Below are positions 12,998 through 21,374 of a stretch of 32,400 nucleotides of DNA, piece by piece. The stretch spans positions 1-32,400 of the forward strand of contig JALRJD010000328.1 in assembly GCA_023255165.1 (NCBI GenBank), given 5' to 3'. The first letter of the stretch is position 1. Every line of letters begins with the position of its first letter. The notes under the pieces were generated by a model. The model saw nothing but the letters and a program-made list of their open reading frames with translations, was not told where the DNA came from and did not search any database. A program made the position numbers and the translations under genes. The stretch comes from Porticoccaceae bacterium (GTDB lineage Bacteria; Pseudomonadota; Gammaproteobacteria; Pseudomonadales; Porticoccaceae).

Positions 12998-15832
12998 TTA
13001 GCCGCGGATCTGAATAATGGTCTGGGTCAACGATGAACTGGTCTCAATCGCTTTGGCGTTGGCCTGGAAGTTTCGCTGGGCGGTAATCAGGTCAACCAGC
13101 TCTGCGGTCAAATCCACGTTGGAGCGCTCTCGTGCACCGGCACGAATGGTTCCAAATCCAGCCGCACCGGGCTCACCCATTGTGGCGTCACCGGAAACCG
13201 ATGTGGCGTAGTAACTGGTGTCACCCACCTGACGCAGACCTTTCGGAGTCGCGAAGTTAGCGAGAATAATTTTGCCCAGTGACTTCTGTGAACCGTTGGA
13301 ATAACTGGCTACCACCAGGCCGTCGTCACCGATGTTTACACCCACCAGATCGCCTTCCGGCGCACCGTTCTGGGACTGACTCAATACCGAAAATGGGCTG
13401 TTAAACTGAGTGCTGTTGTCGTAGTTAAAGGTGATATCACCACCAGTTATGCCGGCACTCTCCAATTTCACACCAGCGACTGGCGAGACCAGCGAACCAC
13501 TGGTATCAAAGGTCAGTTCGCCTTTGTCGAGGAAGATTGGCGTCCAGTAAGGCACGTCATTGGAATCAAACTCACCGCCGTCGGTGGTTTCAATCCAGTC
13601 ACCCTCTTTGGTCTGGGTGACATAAACAGTACTGGTACCGGAGGTGTCCGGGAACAGCTCAATAAAGGTTGAAGATTCACCAAAGCCCGGCGCGATATTC
13701 TCAAGACCCCAGTCAGCGTGACCGGCGATCTGGATAAACGAGTTATCGGTGGTGGTTGAACCGGTAATGGTCAAGGTCTCGGTGGCGTCCTGATAGGCCA
13801 CGGTGATACCGGAAACGCTGCGTCCCAGTGAGTCGGCCATCAGGTTAATTTTTTGCTGCAGGTGCTCGGTGAAAGTACCAATCGAGTAAAGGCCTTCGTC
13901 GAGCTCAATCTGCGCCGAGATCGAATCAATAATCACCGTCATCGACTTGTTGTCAGGGTTTACCGAAAACGCTTTACGCGGGTCGATACCCATCGGGTTG
14001 CCGGTTACCACCGCGGGCGTGGACAGCTGACCACGAACGGCTGGAACGTTGTAGATCTGTGACGTCTCAGGCTGAATCACATCTCCCTGTGGCGAGATGC
14101 CAAACAGACTTTGAGCCAGATCGGTGGCATCCGCCAGCGCCAGACTTGAGGTGTCGCCGGTGGTGCCCGACGCCACGGTAAAGGCGCCTTCGGCGTAGCT
14201 TACTTTCATACCAAAGCGCTGATCGCGGCTGGCGATAATGGCTTCGCCATTCGGCAACACGCCGCGCAGCAAGACATCGGCTTCATCTGTATCCAGTGGC
14301 AATAGCTGGGTGCCCAAGGTGGCCAGGTCGTCCGGACTGAAAGTGCCATCAGCAGGCACGCCGAATACGGCGTTGGCGGTGGCGCCACCGTTCAGATACA
14401 GAGTGTCAGTCGCGGTGCCTGTCTGCACAAAGCGGAAACCCTGGTTGCTGGCGCTGTAGCTGACTTCAACATCAGAGAAATCGGCACTGTCGGCCAGGGC
14501 AGCATTGATCGCATAGGCCAGCGGCTCGGAGGCTACCACACCATCCCAATCCGCATCAGCGGCGTTGGTCAGGGTAGTGTATTGGGCCAGAATGGCTGGA
14601 ATATTGAGGTCGATCGAGGTGCTGTTGTCATCGCCGCGATAAATTCTCAGGGTCTGATTGTCGGCACTGGAGAAATCAAATTTCTTGCCATCGCCAAAAC
14701 GCTCGTTAATCACATTGGTCAACTCAAAGGCAATCTCGGCGCCCGACATCGGAGTAGTGGATCCGGCCAGGTGCTCGAGACCAATGCGAACTTCGGTTGA
14801 GTCATCAACCGACAGGGTAAACATATCTTCCAGCTGTGCTCTGGTCATATTGCTGAAATCGACACCGTCACTGTTGTTGGTCAGGTTCAAGGCGTCAGAA
14901 TAAGCGGAGTCCTCAGCAATCGTCAGTTTGGCACTGGCGGGCACAGAGGGGGTCGGCTCGGAGAGCACATCGTAAGAATACTTCTTGTAAAGAGTACCCT
15001 GGGTAATCAGATATTTCTCACTCTCGGCGCTGGTGCTCTGCAATTCGAGCAGTTCAGAGCGGGTCTTTAGCTCACCATATTTGTTAATAAAGTACTGGTC
15101 GCCGGTGGTGTCGGAGGATTGAATCAGTGCGGTGTCCACTTCCTGGTCGTCAACATAAACATAGGTCTGCCACTTGTTGTATGGCGAGTCCGCTGTCGCG
15201 TTGGCGGTTTTCACATAGTAGATAGTCGCCAGGTTGGCCGATCCCGATGTCCCGTATACGGTCAACGATGTGGTCTTGTGGTAGGTTTCCGGCTTCTCCG
15301 GATTAAAGGTCTTGGTAATCGGCTCTACTTCGGATGGCAGGTTCAAACCCAACTCAACCTGAGTGGTGGGCAAAAACTCTGAAACCGTCGATCGCGGAAT
15401 GGTCAGTGCGCTGGGGTCAACACCAAAGTCCGCTTTGTTGGTCGAATCCACCGGCAGTGACTGCAAAGCCTGGCCGGCACTGTTTACCATCTGGTTCTGC
15501 TCGTTGAGCATAAAGGCGCCGTTACGGGTATAGATCTTGGTGCCGTCTGATGATTCGAGGGGGAAAAATCCGTCACCGGTAATCGCCAGGTCCAACGAGT
15601 TAGCGGAGAATTCAATGTTGCCCTGACTGAACTCCTGACTTACTTCTTTGAGCGACACACCACGACCCACAACACTGGATGCTTTTTCCAGAGGCGAGGT
15701 CGCAAAAATATCGCCGAAGTCGGTGTCGGAGCGCTTAAAACCGCCGGTACCGGAGTTGGCAATATTGTTCGAGGTTACCGACAGCTGCGTGGTCGCTGCG
15801 TTGAGTCCTGTTAACGAGGTATAAAATGACAT
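12998..15832 (-). CDS. flgE: Flagellar hook protein FlgE, greatly enlarged
   Basis: A 944-residue protein; enteric FlgE is about 400. The N-terminal D0 (residues 1-35: SFYTSLTGLNAATTQLSVTSNNIANSGTGGFKR) and the SLDLAITGDGFF motif identify it. The C-terminal segment (about the last 45 residues) contains ERSNVDLTAELVDLITAQRNFQANAKAI. The long middle contains acidic beta-strand-rich sequence that is absent from short hooks and is inferred to form extra outer domains (D3/D4-like). FlgE polymerises to form the hook under the FlgD cap. A GGAG ribosome-binding site precedes the ATG. Confidence 0.94.
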   Translation of the reverse strand: MSFYTSLTGLNAATTQLSVTSNNIANSGTGGFKRSDTDFGDIFATSPLEKASSVVGRGVSLKEVSQEFSQGNIEFSANSLDLAITGDGFFPLESSDGTKIYTRNGAFMLNEQNQMVNSAGQALQSLPVDSTNKADFGVDPSALTIPRSTVSEFLPTTQVELGLNLPSEVEPITKTFNPEKPETYHKTTSLTVYGTSGSANLATIYYVKTANATADSPYNKWQTYVYVDDQEVDTALIQSSDTTGDQYFINKYGELKTRSELLELQSTSAESEKYLITQGTLYKKYSYDVLSEPTPSVPASAKLTIAEDSAYSDALNLTNNSDGVDFSNMTRAQLEDMFTLSVDDSTEVRIGLEHLAGSTTPMSGAEIAFELTNVINERFGDGKKFDFSSADNQTLRIYRGDDNSTSIDLNIPAILAQYTTLTNAADADWDGVVASEPLAYAINAALADSADFSDVEVSYSASNQGFRFVQTGTATDTLYLNGGATANAVFGVPADGTFSPDDLATLGTQLLPLDTDEADVLLRGVLPNGEAIIASRDQRFGMKVSYAEGAFTVASGTTGDTSSLALADATDLAQSLFGISPQGDVIQPETSQIYNVPAVRGQLSTPAVVTGNPMGIDPRKAFSVNPDNKSMTVIIDSISAQIELDEGLYSIGTFTEHLQQKINLMADSLGRSVSGITVAYQDATETLTITGSTTTDNSFIQIAGHADWGLENIAPGFGESSTFIELFPDTSGTSTVYVTQTKEGDWIETTDGGEFDSNDVPYWTPIFLDKGELTFDTSGSLVSPVAGVKLESAGITGGDITFNYDNSTQFNSPFSVLSQSQNGAPEGDLVGVNIGDDGLVVASYSNGSQKSLGKIILANFATPKGLRQVGDTSYYATSVSGDATMGEPGAAGFGTIRAGARERSNVDLTAELVDLITAQRNFQANAKAIETSSSLTQTIIQIRG

Positions 15833-15866
15833 AAGTTATTCTCCAATTACCTTTTTAATTCTTCTG

Positions 15867-16553
15867 TTAAATTGCAATGCGTTCGATATCGGCAAGCGCG
15901 ACAAACACGTCGTCTCCGACTTCAAGGGTTATTTGCTGAGCGTTCGGATCCCAGCTGACACTTCGGACATCGGCCATAGTGGTCACTGGCACTGTCTCTA
16001 ATTTTCCATTGATCACCGCACTCGCGGTCATCAGATAACTTCCCTGCGGGGCAATCTCACCGTTGCGATCGCGGCCATTCCAATTCAGCTCCGCGCGTCC
16101 TGGCAGACGTCCGCCCTGGGTGTCGCGGTAAACCAGTTCGCCACTAACCGGGTTGTAGACACTGAAAATAATCGACTGGGCGCCGTTGGCGAGGTCGATG
16201 GAACCGGAGGTAATGGCGCCATTGCCACCGGTAAAGTGACCGCCAGCCACCTCAACTTTTTTGCCCACCAGATTGGCGCCTGCAACCATTTGATCCTGGC
16301 GCATGCCATTGACCATATTGTCGAGCGAGCCCTGCATACCTTTAATACCTTCCAGAGATGAGAACTCGGCGAGCTGGGAAACAAAGGCTTCGTTGTCCAT
16401 CGGGTCGAGGGGATTCTGGTTTTGCAGCTGCGCGGTAAACAGAGTCAAAAAAGCGTCGCGGCCAAGCTCGTCTTCGCCATAGGCGACCGCCTTTTGCTGC
16501 TCGTTGTACTGCTCGCTGGTCAAAAATGTGGTGTCTGTAACTGTGCTAACCAT
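15867..16553 (-). CDS. flgD: Hook-capping protein FlgD
   Basis: A 228-residue protein of normal length. The N-terminal FlgD domain (about 25-80) contains DAFLTLFTAQLQNQNPLDPMDNEAFVSQLAEFSSLEGI, the family hallmark. A FlgD Ig-like/tudor region (about 90-225) follows, with YRDTQGGRLPGRAELNWNGRDRNG. FlgD caps the growing hook. AGGA lies nine bases before the ATG. The gap to the preceding flgC contains a short tandem repeat. Confidence 0.94.
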   Translation of the reverse strand: MVSTVTDTTFLTSEQYNEQQKAVAYGEDELGRDAFLTLFTAQLQNQNPLDPMDNEAFVSQLAEFSSLEGIKGMQGSLDNMVNGMRQDQMVAGANLVGKKVEVAGGHFTGGNGAITSGSIDLANGAQSIIFSVYNPVSGELVYRDTQGGRLPGRAELNWNGRDRNGEIAPQGSYLMTASAVINGKLETVPVTTMADVRSVSWDPNAQQITLEVGDDVFVALADIERIAI

Positions 16554-16577
16554 GGTTGTTTTTCCTGGGGCCTTTGC

Positions 16578-16621
16578 TACAAGCCCTGTTTTTACAAGCT
16601 CTGTTTTTTACAAGCTCTGTT
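16578..16621. repeat. 15-16-bp tandem repeat after flgC
   Basis: Three adjacent copies of a unit like TACAAGCTCTGTTTTT, starting at 16578, 16593 and 16609. On the coding strand the array begins immediately at the flgC stop codon, and the bases AGCTT of the gene end form part of a further partial copy. It fills most of the flgC-flgD gap. Confidence 0.75.
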
Positions 16622-16622
16622 A

Positions 16623-17048
16623 TTAAGCTTTTATGATATCGAGGGTGCGCATCATCAATTCGCGCGCCGTGTTGACCACTTCAACATTGTTCTGATAGCT
16701 GCGTGCCGCGCCCATCATCTCGACCATCTCGGTGACTTCATTGACGTTGGAGCCGTAGACAAAACCGTCTTTGTCAGCCATCGGGTTACCCGGATCGTGC
16801 ATCTTTTTCGTCGGCGCCTGATCATCGACCATGCCGGCAATTTTTACTCCGCCGAGATACTGCGCTCCCTGAGTTAACTGGTGCTCGTAGAGCAGCGCTT
16901 CAAATACAGGGCGCTTGCCCTTGTAAGCCTCTTCAGGAGAACTGCTAACCGTTCCGGCGTTGGCCATATTCGATGCGGTCGAGTTCATGCGCACCATCTG
17001 CGCGTTCATCGCCGTCCCGGCGATACCAAAAATATTTCCGATAGACAT
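16623..17048 (-). CDS. flgC: Proximal rod protein FlgC
   Basis: A 141-residue protein. The N-terminal rod motif SIGNIFGIAGTAMNAQMVRMNSTASNMANAGTV and the C-terminal motif NVNEVTEMVEMMGAARSYQNNVEVVN are both present, and the length is standard. FlgC forms the proximal rod with FlgB. It starts five bases after the flgB stop, with a GAGGAGAG ribosome-binding site overlapping the end of flgB. Confidence 0.95.
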   Translation of the reverse strand: MSIGNIFGIAGTAMNAQMVRMNSTASNMANAGTVSSSPEEAYKGKRPVFEALLYEHQLTQGAQYLGGVKIAGMVDDQAPTKKMHDPGNPMADKDGFVYGSNVNEVTEMVEMMGAARSYQNNVEVVNTARELMMRTLDIIKA

Positions 17049-17053
17049 TACTG

Positions 17054-17440
17054 TTACTCTCCTCGCAGCGCTTTTCTGATGCCGCTAATGTTGCCTTCAA
17101 TAAATCTCAAGGTGGCCTGGTACTCCGCTGCCGCCTTACCATACTTGGCGTGCTCGACAGAGATATCCACGGTGTTGCCATCCAGTGCGGTGTTGAATGG
17201 CACGGTGTAAACCATTTCCGAATCGATATTGGCAGCCTGCTTGATATGGCCAGAATGGGTGGCAAGCATCGCGCCCGAGCGCTGAACATTGCGCAGCACA
17301 TTTTCAAAATCGATGTCGCGAGCTTTAAAGCCCGGTGTGTCAGCGTTGGCGATATTGCGCGAGATCACTTCCATGCGCCTGGCACGCAAATCCAGTGCCT
17401 TCTCGTGTACCCCAAAAGCTGCATCAAAAATTTTCATCAT
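17054..17440 (-). CDS. flgB: Proximal rod protein FlgB
   Basis: A 128-residue protein of family-typical size. The N-terminus MMKIFDAAFGVHEKALDLRARRMEVISRNIANADTPGFKARDIDF carries the rod-protein signature. FlgB is the most proximal rod subunit. The codon before the ATG at 17440 is TTG, which could also initiate, but the ATG is preferred. A second ATG follows at once. The ribosome-binding site is weak. It is the first gene of the long leftward flg operon, with a sigma-54 promoter about 100 bases upstream. Confidence 0.94.
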   Translation of the reverse strand: MMKIFDAAFGVHEKALDLRARRMEVISRNIANADTPGFKARDIDFENVLRNVQRSGAMLATHSGHIKQAANIDSEMVYTVPFNTALDGNTVDISVEHAKYGKAAAEYQATLRFIEGNISGIRKALRGE

Positions 17441-17537
17441 CAATTCACTGTTAAATGACTCAAGTTATTTTGTTATCGGTCGATTAGTCTCTGCGTGGTC
17501 AACACAACGTCACTAAAAGAACCTCTCAATCCCGAGA

Positions 17538-17556
17538 ATGCAAAAGCAATGCCAAC
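17538..17556 (-). promoter_or_regulatory. Sigma-54 promoter of the flgB operon
   Basis: On the minus strand TTGGCAT, TGCTT, TTGCA. The GG (17553-17552) and GC (17541-17540) are exactly ten bases apart and the match to TGGCAC-N5-TTGCA is close. Transcription would start near 17528, about 88 bases before the flgB ATG. It is the only clear promoter I find for the flgB-fliD series. Confidence 0.75.
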
Positions 17557-17727
17557 CATTTTCGGATTGCCGCATTTAATTAATTTATTGCTTTAAAACC
17601 AATAAGTTAAAAAACTGTTTCGCCAGTATCAAAAACCGCATTGCCGCTTTTCCGGCAGCTCTTTGCCGCCCGGCTTTGCCGCTATGTCGGTATTGCGTCA
17701 CCCGCTGCCAGCACGCATACTCGCGCC

Positions 17728-18840
17728 ATGCACAGGTTTAAAAAATTACTTTGCTTTTTTCTCGCCGGCAGTCTCGCACTAGGCTTTGCCGCTAGCGTCG
17801 CGGCGCTTGATGGCTCAGCAGAAGGCCACAGTAATAGCGTGCGTAATAATCTGGATAGCAAGCATATTCTGGTCTCGCAGACGCAGCGCTGGGTGGCGCA
17901 GAACCGTCAGCTGGATCAATCGGTTATCGAAGTGGCGCCATCGGATCGACGTTTGATTATTCCGCTCTGTGACAGTCCATTTGAATTTAACTACCCCTTT
18001 GCCACCAGCCAAAAAACCGTGCGTGCCAGCTGCCCGGAAAGCGGCTGGCAAATCTTTTTGGGTATCAATATTCACCAGACAGACAATGCGCTGCGTTACA
18101 CCGGCAGCTTTGGTGCCGGTCATCAGCTCAGCGTCGCGGATATCGAGTCGGTCAATCTGAGCAGTCCGATAGCCGGGCTGGCGAGCGATGCCTCTGCAAT
18201 AGAAGGTTTAACCTTGTCGGTAGCGGTTAGAGCCGGCGATCTGGTGATGCAGAGGCAACTCTCAACCAGCATTGAAGCCTTTCGGCTGAAACGGGATATT
18301 CTTGCCGGCGAGACCATTGATAGTGGCGCGCTGGAAATGGTGTTGCTGGCCGCGGCCACTCTGACCGAAAACCAGAAACTCTCTGCTGACAGGCTAAATG
18401 GCGCCCGCGCGGCGCGGGACCTGAAGAGGGGCAAGCTGCTCTCCAGCTACGATATCAAAGAGAAACATCTGGTATTAATCACCCAGGCTGGCATTGCCCG
18501 TGGCCAACCAGTGACCCGTGCCAATATTGCCCTGCAAGATTATTACGGCAAGTTGCCCGGCGATGCACTGCAGGATTACAACAGCGCGGAGCAGATGCAG
18601 GCGATTCGCAATTTACCTGCCGGTCATCTGTTGCGACTTTCTGATCTGACACCGGTGAATATTATTCGCAAAGGTGACAATGTGCAGTTAACAGTGCGCT
18701 CCGGGGCGCTGGAGATCAGCGTGACCATGCTGGCACTGGAAAATGCACGCCAGGATCAGCGTGTTTTACTGTTAAATCCGGAATCCAATGAAGAGATTCA
18801 AGCCATCGCAACCGGGCCGGGGCAGGCGCGAGGCCTTTGA
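17728..18840 (+). CDS. flgA: P-ring assembly chaperone FlgA, long form with duplicated SAF segment
   Basis: A 370-residue protein; FlgA is usually about 220-250. It has a signal peptide (about 1-27). An FlgA N-terminal domain (about 66-115) carries RRLIIPLCDSPFEF and CPESGWQIFLGI. Residues 186-243 look like one SAF segment (ILAGETIDSGALEM ... ARDLKRGKLLSSYDI). Residues 251-307 look like another (IARGQPVTRANIALQDY ... RNLPAGHLLRLSDL), followed by the usual RKGDNVQLTVRSGALEISVTMLALENA. FlgA is a periplasmic chaperone for FlgI. ATG 17728 is chosen because the signal peptide starts there; the upstream open frame is not conserved in character. It is divergent from flgB, as in many gammaproteobacteria. 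Confidence 0.9.
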   Translation: MHRFKKLLCFFLAGSLALGFAASVAALDGSAEGHSNSVRNNLDSKHILVSQTQRWVAQNRQLDQSVIEVAPSDRRLIIPLCDSPFEFNYPFATSQKTVRASCPESGWQIFLGINIHQTDNALRYTGSFGAGHQLSVADIESVNLSSPIAGLASDASAIEGLTLSVAVRAGDLVMQRQLSTSIEAFRLKRDILAGETIDSGALEMVLLAAATLTENQKLSADRLNGARAARDLKRGKLLSSYDIKEKHLVLITQAGIARGQPVTRANIALQDYYGKLPGDALQDYNSAEQMQAIRNLPAGHLLRLSDLTPVNIIRKGDNVQLTVRSGALEISVTMLALENARQDQRVLLLNPESNEEIQAIATGPGQARGL

Positions 18841-18925
18841 TCACAAGCGCTGTAGGCTGATGCAATCACTCTTGTAATAAAGGCTAAATTAATTTCAAAC
18901 TTTCGCTGTAGAAAAAATAACTTGT

Positions 18926-18936
18926 GTCGATATACT
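18926..18936 (+). promoter_or_regulatory. Candidate flgM promoter (-10 region)
   Basis: GTCGATAT at 18926-18933 resembles the FliA -10 box GCCGATAA, but the -35 box at the correct 11-base spacing (TGTAGAAA, 18907-18914) is poor. The overlapping TATACT (18931-18936) would also serve as a sigma-70 -10 box. flgM often has a FliA promoter. This is a weak call. Confidence 0.3.
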
Positions 18937-18985
18937 AAGAGACGAGACAGAATCCCGGGTAAAAGAGCCTGGAAGGAAGACAAAA

Positions 18986-19288
18986 ATGACTGACGGTATT
19001 TCGAAAATTGGGCGCAGCGCGGTTGAGATGAACAGCTCCGCCGACAAGCTCAAAAATAAAGAAGCAAACGAAGCCAAAGCTGAAAAGCCCGCGGCGGCCA
19101 GCTATGCGCCGGCCAATGACGAAGTAATTCTCAGCAAGACGGCTGAGACCGCGCTGGCTGCTGGTGATTTTGATGAGGCCAAAGTGGCTGAAATCAAACA
19201 GGCCATCGCCGAGGGCAACTATCCCCTGGATGAACGGCGCATCGCTGAAAGCTTTGTCGCTATTGAAGCCATGCTGGGCGGCAAATAA
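18986..19288 (+). CDS. flgM: Anti-sigma-28 factor FlgM
   Basis: A 100-residue protein beginning MTDGISKIGRSAVEMNS. The C-terminal sigma-binding half (about 45-97) contains DEVILSKTAETALAAGDFDEAKVAEIKQAIAEGNYPLDERRIAESFVAIE, the FlgM pattern. The N-terminal half is low-complexity (Lys/Ala/Glu) and probably disordered, as expected of an exported protein. It holds FliA (encoded at 28550) inactive until the hook is complete and FlgM is secreted. A strong GGAAGGA site precedes the ATG. It follows flgA by 145 bases. Confidence 0.93.
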   Translation: MTDGISKIGRSAVEMNSSADKLKNKEANEAKAEKPAAASYAPANDEVILSKTAETALAAGDFDEAKVAEIKQAIAEGNYPLDERRIAESFVAIEAMLGGK

Positions 19289-19328
19289 GTCCGGTGGAAA
19301 ATAAGCTGAGTAAAAAAATTAAATCGGA

Positions 19329-19359
19329 TTCTGGTTATCCAATATTCGGATAACCAGAA
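19329..19359. terminator. Perfect 12-bp hairpin between flgM and flgN
   Basis: TTCTGGTTATCC (19329-19340) and GGATAACCAGAA (19348-19359) pair perfectly around a 7-base loop. It lies 40 bases after the flgM stop. Rightward only a weak T stretch follows (CTCTGTTTAAA). It could terminate or attenuate flgM transcription before flgN, or stabilise the flgM 3' end. Confidence 0.5.
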
Positions 19360-19559
19360 CTCTGTTTAAATCTCTGTAAACTGTCTTCCCCGTTTTTAAG
19401 AATCGCTTGGCTAAAACGCCGAAATAACTCGCCACTCGCTCGCACCGCCTTACTTACAGATAATTAATCTTCTATATAAGTGCTATTCGTTTCTCCCGGA
19501 CATTTACCTTAAGCATAAATCCCCTTCCGTATTTATCTGCTTCACAGTATGCTTGATTT

Positions 19560-19991
19560 ATGACTGACTCCGACCTCAACCATCTGACACAGACTGTGCA
19601 CAAAGCGCAGGCGCTGAAGCGTGTGCTCGACAGCGAGTTTGAGGCGCTCAAGCAACAGGATCTGGCCACCTTTGAAACATTGCAGGCGCAAAAACTGGAG
19701 ATTCTGCATTTTCTCTCCAGCGAGGAGTTGCTGGAAAAAGTCCGGGCCCATACAGATGATCAGGACAAGGCGGCGGCCACCGTGGTGATCTGGGATCAGG
19801 TGACGGCACTGATGACCGAGTGTCGGGATTTACATCGCCGCAATGAAATTTTAATTAACCATAAACTCGAAACCATTCGCGGTGCGCTGCAAACCATTCA
19901 GTCGCCAGACCCGTTGAACAGCGTTGAGATCTACGATCGCCTTGGCAAGTTACGGCCCAATCGCAACCGCACCACCATGGGTGACGCCTAG
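19560..19991 (+). CDS. flgN: FlgN family export chaperone
   Basis: A 143-residue, almost entirely helical protein. Heptad-like stretches such as VHKAQALKRVLDSEFEALKQQDLATFETLQAQKLEILHFL (about 13-53) and a C-terminal helix with RNEILINHKLETIRGALQTI fit the FlgN family. FlgN is the cytoplasmic chaperone for the junction proteins FlgK and FlgL, both encoded in this window. It follows flgM as in many gammaproteobacteria, with a 271-base gap that holds the hairpin above and no other gene that I can see. Confidence 0.85.
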   Translation: MTDSDLNHLTQTVHKAQALKRVLDSEFEALKQQDLATFETLQAQKLEILHFLSSEELLEKVRAHTDDQDKAAATVVIWDQVTALMTECRDLHRRNEILINHKLETIRGALQTIQSPDPLNSVEIYDRLGKLRPNRNRTTMGDA

Positions 19992-20009
19992 AATTTAACA
20001 ACACCGATT

Positions 20010-20297
20010 TTAATACGAGCCTTTTTCATCCCCCGGCTCCATCCCTTTGAGCCAGTAAACCCAGGATAAAATCACCGACACCGCAACATAGAGACTTTCG
20101 GGAATTTCGTTATTCAGCTCAAGCTGCCCCAATAGCGCGACCAACTGCGGATCTTCGGCAATATAGATACCCTGCTTTTTGGCCTCTTCAATAATCATCT
20201 CGGCGATATCGCCCTGACCTTTGGCGGTCATAACCGGCACTGAACGTTTGCCATATTCAAGGGCGACCGCGCGGCGGGTTGGTTTATAGCTGCTCAT
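20010..20297 (-). CDS. FhlB, small homologue of the FlhB cytoplasmic domain (EscU/YscU-type)
   Basis: A 95-residue protein starting MSSYKPTRRAVALEYGKRSVPVMTAKG. It matches the C-terminal part of FlhB (about residues 4-90): PTRRAVAL, GQGDIAEMIIEEAKKQGI, DPQLVALLGQLELNNEIPESLYVAVSVILSWVYWLKG. FlhB-C is the export-specificity switch. These stand-alone copies, called FhlB or FlhX, are known to partly substitute for that domain in some bacteria. Its ATG overlaps the stop codon of the FliK-like gene (ATGA), indicating translational coupling and a joint function. It converges with flgN, with no clear terminator between. Confidence 0.88.
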   Translation of the reverse strand: MSSYKPTRRAVALEYGKRSVPVMTAKGQGDIAEMIIEEAKKQGIYIAEDPQLVALLGQLELNNEIPESLYVAVSVILSWVYWLKGMEPGDEKGSY

Positions 20298-21343
20298 GTG
20301 CTGACATCCACAACCTGGCCGCTGCCGCCGAGCCCCTCACTGAGCGAGGGTCGCGGCGCGCTGAGCACATCGAGTTTTTCCAGGGTCAGACCAAAGCGCT
20401 GCAGTTCATACTCCAGCTCGCTGGCAGCTGATCGTGCGCGCTGAGCCACATCCCCGTAGGGAGCCCACAGTATCATTTCAATGTTGGCGGCGGATTTTAA
20501 GGTTGTTTTTAACCATAGCTCGCCGAGGTTGGGGGTCTCTGTGTGCAAGTTGATAATCCACTCCTCACCAGCTTCCGCACCCTGGCGAGCGTCGTGATAG
20601 AGCTCTATTTCAACCGGGTTGGCATCCATAAACGGCAGTACAAAACTGTAGCTTAACTCCCGTGATTGCTGCGCCTGTATGCTCTCAAGCTGTTTGCTCT
20701 CAACCTCGTCAATGGCGCTTTCGAGTTCGGCCACCGCCGCGCTCTGGGGCGGCATACTGCGCAGCAAAATACGCAACAGTTGCTTGATATCCGGCGCTCT
20801 GCCAGGGATGCCCGCGGCAATGAGGTTTTCACCAAACAGTCCTGATTGGGTCAGGCCGCGCTTGACCCCCTCGGGCGATAGTCGCGCCATGGAGAGCAGC
20901 AGGTTGGCACGCAACTGCTGATCGGCACCACTGAGCTGGGCAACAACCGCGTCGAGACCACCGGGCTTAAACAGGTTGGCCAACACCGAGGGTTGGTCGG
21001 GGCGGTGGATCAAACTTAGCAGTCGTGGGGACAGCGTTGGTGCCGCTGCGCCGCGGGTCGGGCGTGCGACAGGAACCAGTGCTCGGCCAAAGATACTCAG
21101 CTCAACCTTGAAGTCGAGCTTGTCGCCGGCATTGAAGCGACCGCTGCCGGGCCAGTCGAGTTCTTTGTTATTGATTACCAGCTTGAGCAGATCGCCACGG
21201 GCGGCGAGAACCCCCTGAACGATTTGGCCATCTTTGAGGCCGAGATCTTTGGCCGCTTGCTGGGTGAGTTGAATCGAGGCCGAGCCTTCGAGAAAAATGG
21301 GCGTTGGGCGGGCGGTAAAATTAATCAGCTCTGGACCTAACAC
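20294..21343 (-). CDS. FliK-like hook-length control protein
   Basis: A 349-residue protein with GTG start MLGPELINFTARPTPIFLEG. The C-terminal part (about 225-325) resembles the hook-length-control (Flg_hook) domain of FliK: LPFMDANPVEIELYHDA, WIINLHTETPNLGELWLKTTLKSAANIEMILWAP, ELQRFGLTLEKLDVL. FliK measures hook length and flips FlhB specificity. The N-terminal part (1-220) is a separate, variable region. Because it overlaps the FhlB gene, the two are probably a functional pair. It may be an accessory FliK, since a main fliK would be expected with the fliE-fliR genes, which are not in this window. The start is not certain. Confidence 0.8.
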   Translation of the reverse strand: MLGPELINFTARPTPIFLEGSASIQLTQQAAKDLGLKDGQIVQGVLAARGDLLKLVINNKELDWPGSGRFNAGDKLDFKVELSIFGRALVPVARPTRGAAAPTLSPRLLSLIHRPDQPSVLANLFKPGGLDAVVAQLSGADQQLRANLLLSMARLSPEGVKRGLTQSGLFGENLIAAGIPGRAPDIKQLLRILLRSMPPQSAAVAELESAIDEVESKQLESIQAQQSRELSYSFVLPFMDANPVEIELYHDARQGAEAGEEWIINLHTETPNLGELWLKTTLKSAANIEMILWAPYGDVAQRARSAASELEYELQRFGLTLEKLDVLSAPRPSLSEGLGGSGQVVDVST

Positions 21344-21374
21344 CCTGGTTACCTGCTCTCTGTCTGTCTAGCCC

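Noticed and set aside
17641..17727. FlgA start at 17641
   Set aside because: The signal peptide begins at ATG 17728; the upstream extension would bury it.
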